A stretch of 62,070 nt of DNA from the NCBI GenBank assembly GCA_044376575.1, contig JBILKR010000016.1:1-62070 (forward strand). Reading direction: 5' to 3'. The notes beneath the pieces were generated by a model, which was not told the origin of the DNA, did no database searches, and worked only from the letters and a program-made list of their open reading frames with translations. Position numbers and translations under genes: made by a program. Shown here one piece after another: positions 61,074 through 62,070 of the stretch (the stretch's first letter is position 1; each line of letters starts with the position of its first letter). This stretch comes from BA4 sp044376575 (GTDB lineage Bacteria > Bacteroidota > Bacteroidia > CAIKAF01).

Positions 61074-62070
61074 TGTCTAAGCTGTTTTATTTTTTACTTT
61101 TTATTTTTTCCATTACTTTTTTTTCATGCGGAAAAGGAGACCGAGCACTGCCCAAATCATCAGGAAAAGAAGGTGAAATATTAATCATTATTGATCAGCA
61201 ATACTGGAATCATCCGATTGGCGATAGTATTAAGAATTTTTTTCAGCAGGATTTTATTGGTCTTCCACAGTCGGAGCCATGGTTTAAACTATACAAGATT
61301 TTTCCAAAAGATTTTACCCTTTCATTTAAAACCGCTAAAAATATTTTAATTTTTTCCATTGATCCCAAGCATCCTGTTGGGCAGCCAACTTTAGAAATTG
61401 GGTATGATAACTGGGCAAAAGATCAACTTGTTATTCGACTTACCTGTAATCACCCGAATGAATTTCAATCTGCCTTTGAACAAAAAAGAAATCGGATGGT
61501 AGAATTGTTTAAACAAAAAGACAACCAGCGCTTTCGTGAAAAATACAGAAAAACACTTTCAGCTGATGTTGATCAGCAATTAAAAGAAAAACTACAGTTA
61601 TCAATGACTGTACCCGAAGGGTTTTATGTGAACAGCCAGGGAGAAAATTTCATGTATCTGGTGCATGATGCCATGAAAAATTTAGGAGGACTTCAGCATC
61701 AGATAACCCGTGGAATTTTTATTCATACATTCCCATACACAGACACAAAAACGTATTCAAAAAATTTCCTTTTTTCAATCCGAGATTCATTGACAAAAAT
61801 TTACGTTCAGGGAAAGACCGATAGTTCATACATGAAAATTGAAATGCTTTTTCCACCAGATACATCCATTACTAAAATGAATGACATGTATGCAATGGAA
61901 ACAAGAGGGCTGTGGAAAATGGAAAACTATTTTATGGGCGGTCCATTTTTAAACTACATCGTATATGATGAAAAAAATAAACGAATCATTTTGATTGATG
62001 GATTTGTTTTTGCGCCAAGGTTTGATAAAAGAGACTACATGCTACAGTTGGAGGGGATATTGCAGTCTAT
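61073..62070 (+). CDS. DUF4837 lipoprotein (cut by window end)
   Basis: The ATG overlaps the transglycosylase stop (TAATG). The 332 visible residues start with a signal and lipobox ending TFFSC, then GKGDRALPKSSGKEGEILII, followed by QYWNHPIGDSIKNFF, the DUF4837 opening. FMYLVHDAMKNLGG and a late MENYFMGGPFLNYIVYDE also fit the family. No stop is present before the window end. Family function is unknown. The coupling with a lytic transglycosylase suggests an envelope role, which is inference. Confidence 0.85.
   Translation, partial: MSKLFYFLLFIFSITFFSCGKGDRALPKSSGKEGEILIIIDQQYWNHPIGDSIKNFFQQDFIGLPQSEPWFKLYKIFPKDFTLSFKTAKNILIFSIDPKHPVGQPTLEIGYDNWAKDQLVIRLTCNHPNEFQSAFEQKRNRMVELFKQKDNQRFREKYRKTLSADVDQQLKEKLQLSMTVPEGFYVNSQGENFMYLVHDAMKNLGGLQHQITRGIFIHTFPYTDTKTYSKNFLFSIRDSLTKIYVQGKTDSSYMKIEMLFPPDTSITKMNDMYAMETRGLWKMENYFMGGPFLNYIVYDEKNKRIILIDGFVFAPRFDKRDYMLQLEGILQS

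Noticed and set aside
1..62070. CRISPR arrays, tRNA genes, insertion sequences, prophage genes
   Set aside because: No tandem spacer pattern, cloverleaf, transposase, integrase or phage structural gene was seen in the sequence.

Overview
The window comes from an AT-rich chromosome of the phylum Bacteroidota. Four independent signs support this. Several secreted proteins end in the type IX secretion (Por) sorting domain with a YPNP motif. Intergenic regions carry the TTTG-N20-TAnnTTTG type of promoter instead of a -35/-10 pair. Many small lipoproteins follow a short signal and a lipobox Cys. Gene order also fits: panC facing a one-domain glycogen synthase, DUF4270 and glmS; tatA-gatA-lytic transglycosylase-DUF4837; an IPExxxVDY-type gene next to pyk. 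I cannot place it more precisely than the phylum. The region is dense chromosomal backbone with short gaps (none above about 165 nt). I see no tRNA, rRNA, CRISPR, insertion sequence, prophage or integrase.

Layout. 1-1.5 kb: end of fabF, then rnc and a 38-residue membrane peptide. 1.5-2.5 kb: hldD (LPS heptose). 2.6-7.9 kb: a run of secreted or membrane proteins of unknown role: an HtrA-like protease fused to MORN-like repeats, a small membrane protein and two tandem paralogs. The run ends at a bidirectional terminator. 8-11.4 kb: trhO, slyD, a 2OG-Fe(II) oxygenase and two small exported proteins. 11.4-16.4 kb (minus strand): ilvE, a polysaccharide-deacetylase-like protein, an aminotransferase, manC and a lipoprotein. 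16.5-21.6 kb (minus): a small T9SS cargo, purD, a carboxyltransferase (pccB-like) and a GH1 beta-glucosidase. 21.7-29.9 kb: a coiled-coil protein and DUF4296; then (minus) cysS, an M28 peptidase, a secreted protein, an IPExxxVDY protein and pyk; then a TIGR01777 epimerase and a polyprenyl synthase.

30.1-36.7 kb is the most accessory-looking part: a lamin-tail-domain secreted protein, a TonB-dependent receptor, a lipoprotein and a large T9SS-exported endonuclease I. I read it as a candidate locus for extracellular nucleic acid breakdown and uptake. 36.8-43.4 kb (minus): omega-amidase, aminotransferase, radA, lipoprotein, rfaE2, a UPF0104 membrane protein, panD and panC. 43.5-48.6 kb (plus): glycogen-synthase-like gene, DUF4270, glmS and a DsbA/SpxH-like protein. 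48.7-54.6 kb (minus): PfkB kinase, recJ, crcB and polA. 54.7-62 kb: rpoN, a membrane protein, an outer-membrane barrel, a 40-residue lipoprotein, tatA, gatA, a LysM lytic transglycosylase and a DUF4837 lipoprotein cut by the window end.

Common threads are envelope building (heptose, mannose-GDP, glucosamine and polyprenyl precursors, peptidoglycan turnover), export (TatA, T9SS cargo, lipoproteins), DNA repair (polA, recJ, radA) and pantothenate/amino-acid metabolism. The main oddities are an rnc gene with no ordinary start codon (ATA where ATG is expected), the nuclease/TonB-receptor locus, the MORN-protease fusion, and a DsbA-like gene that could be read from a secretory or a cytoplasmic start.
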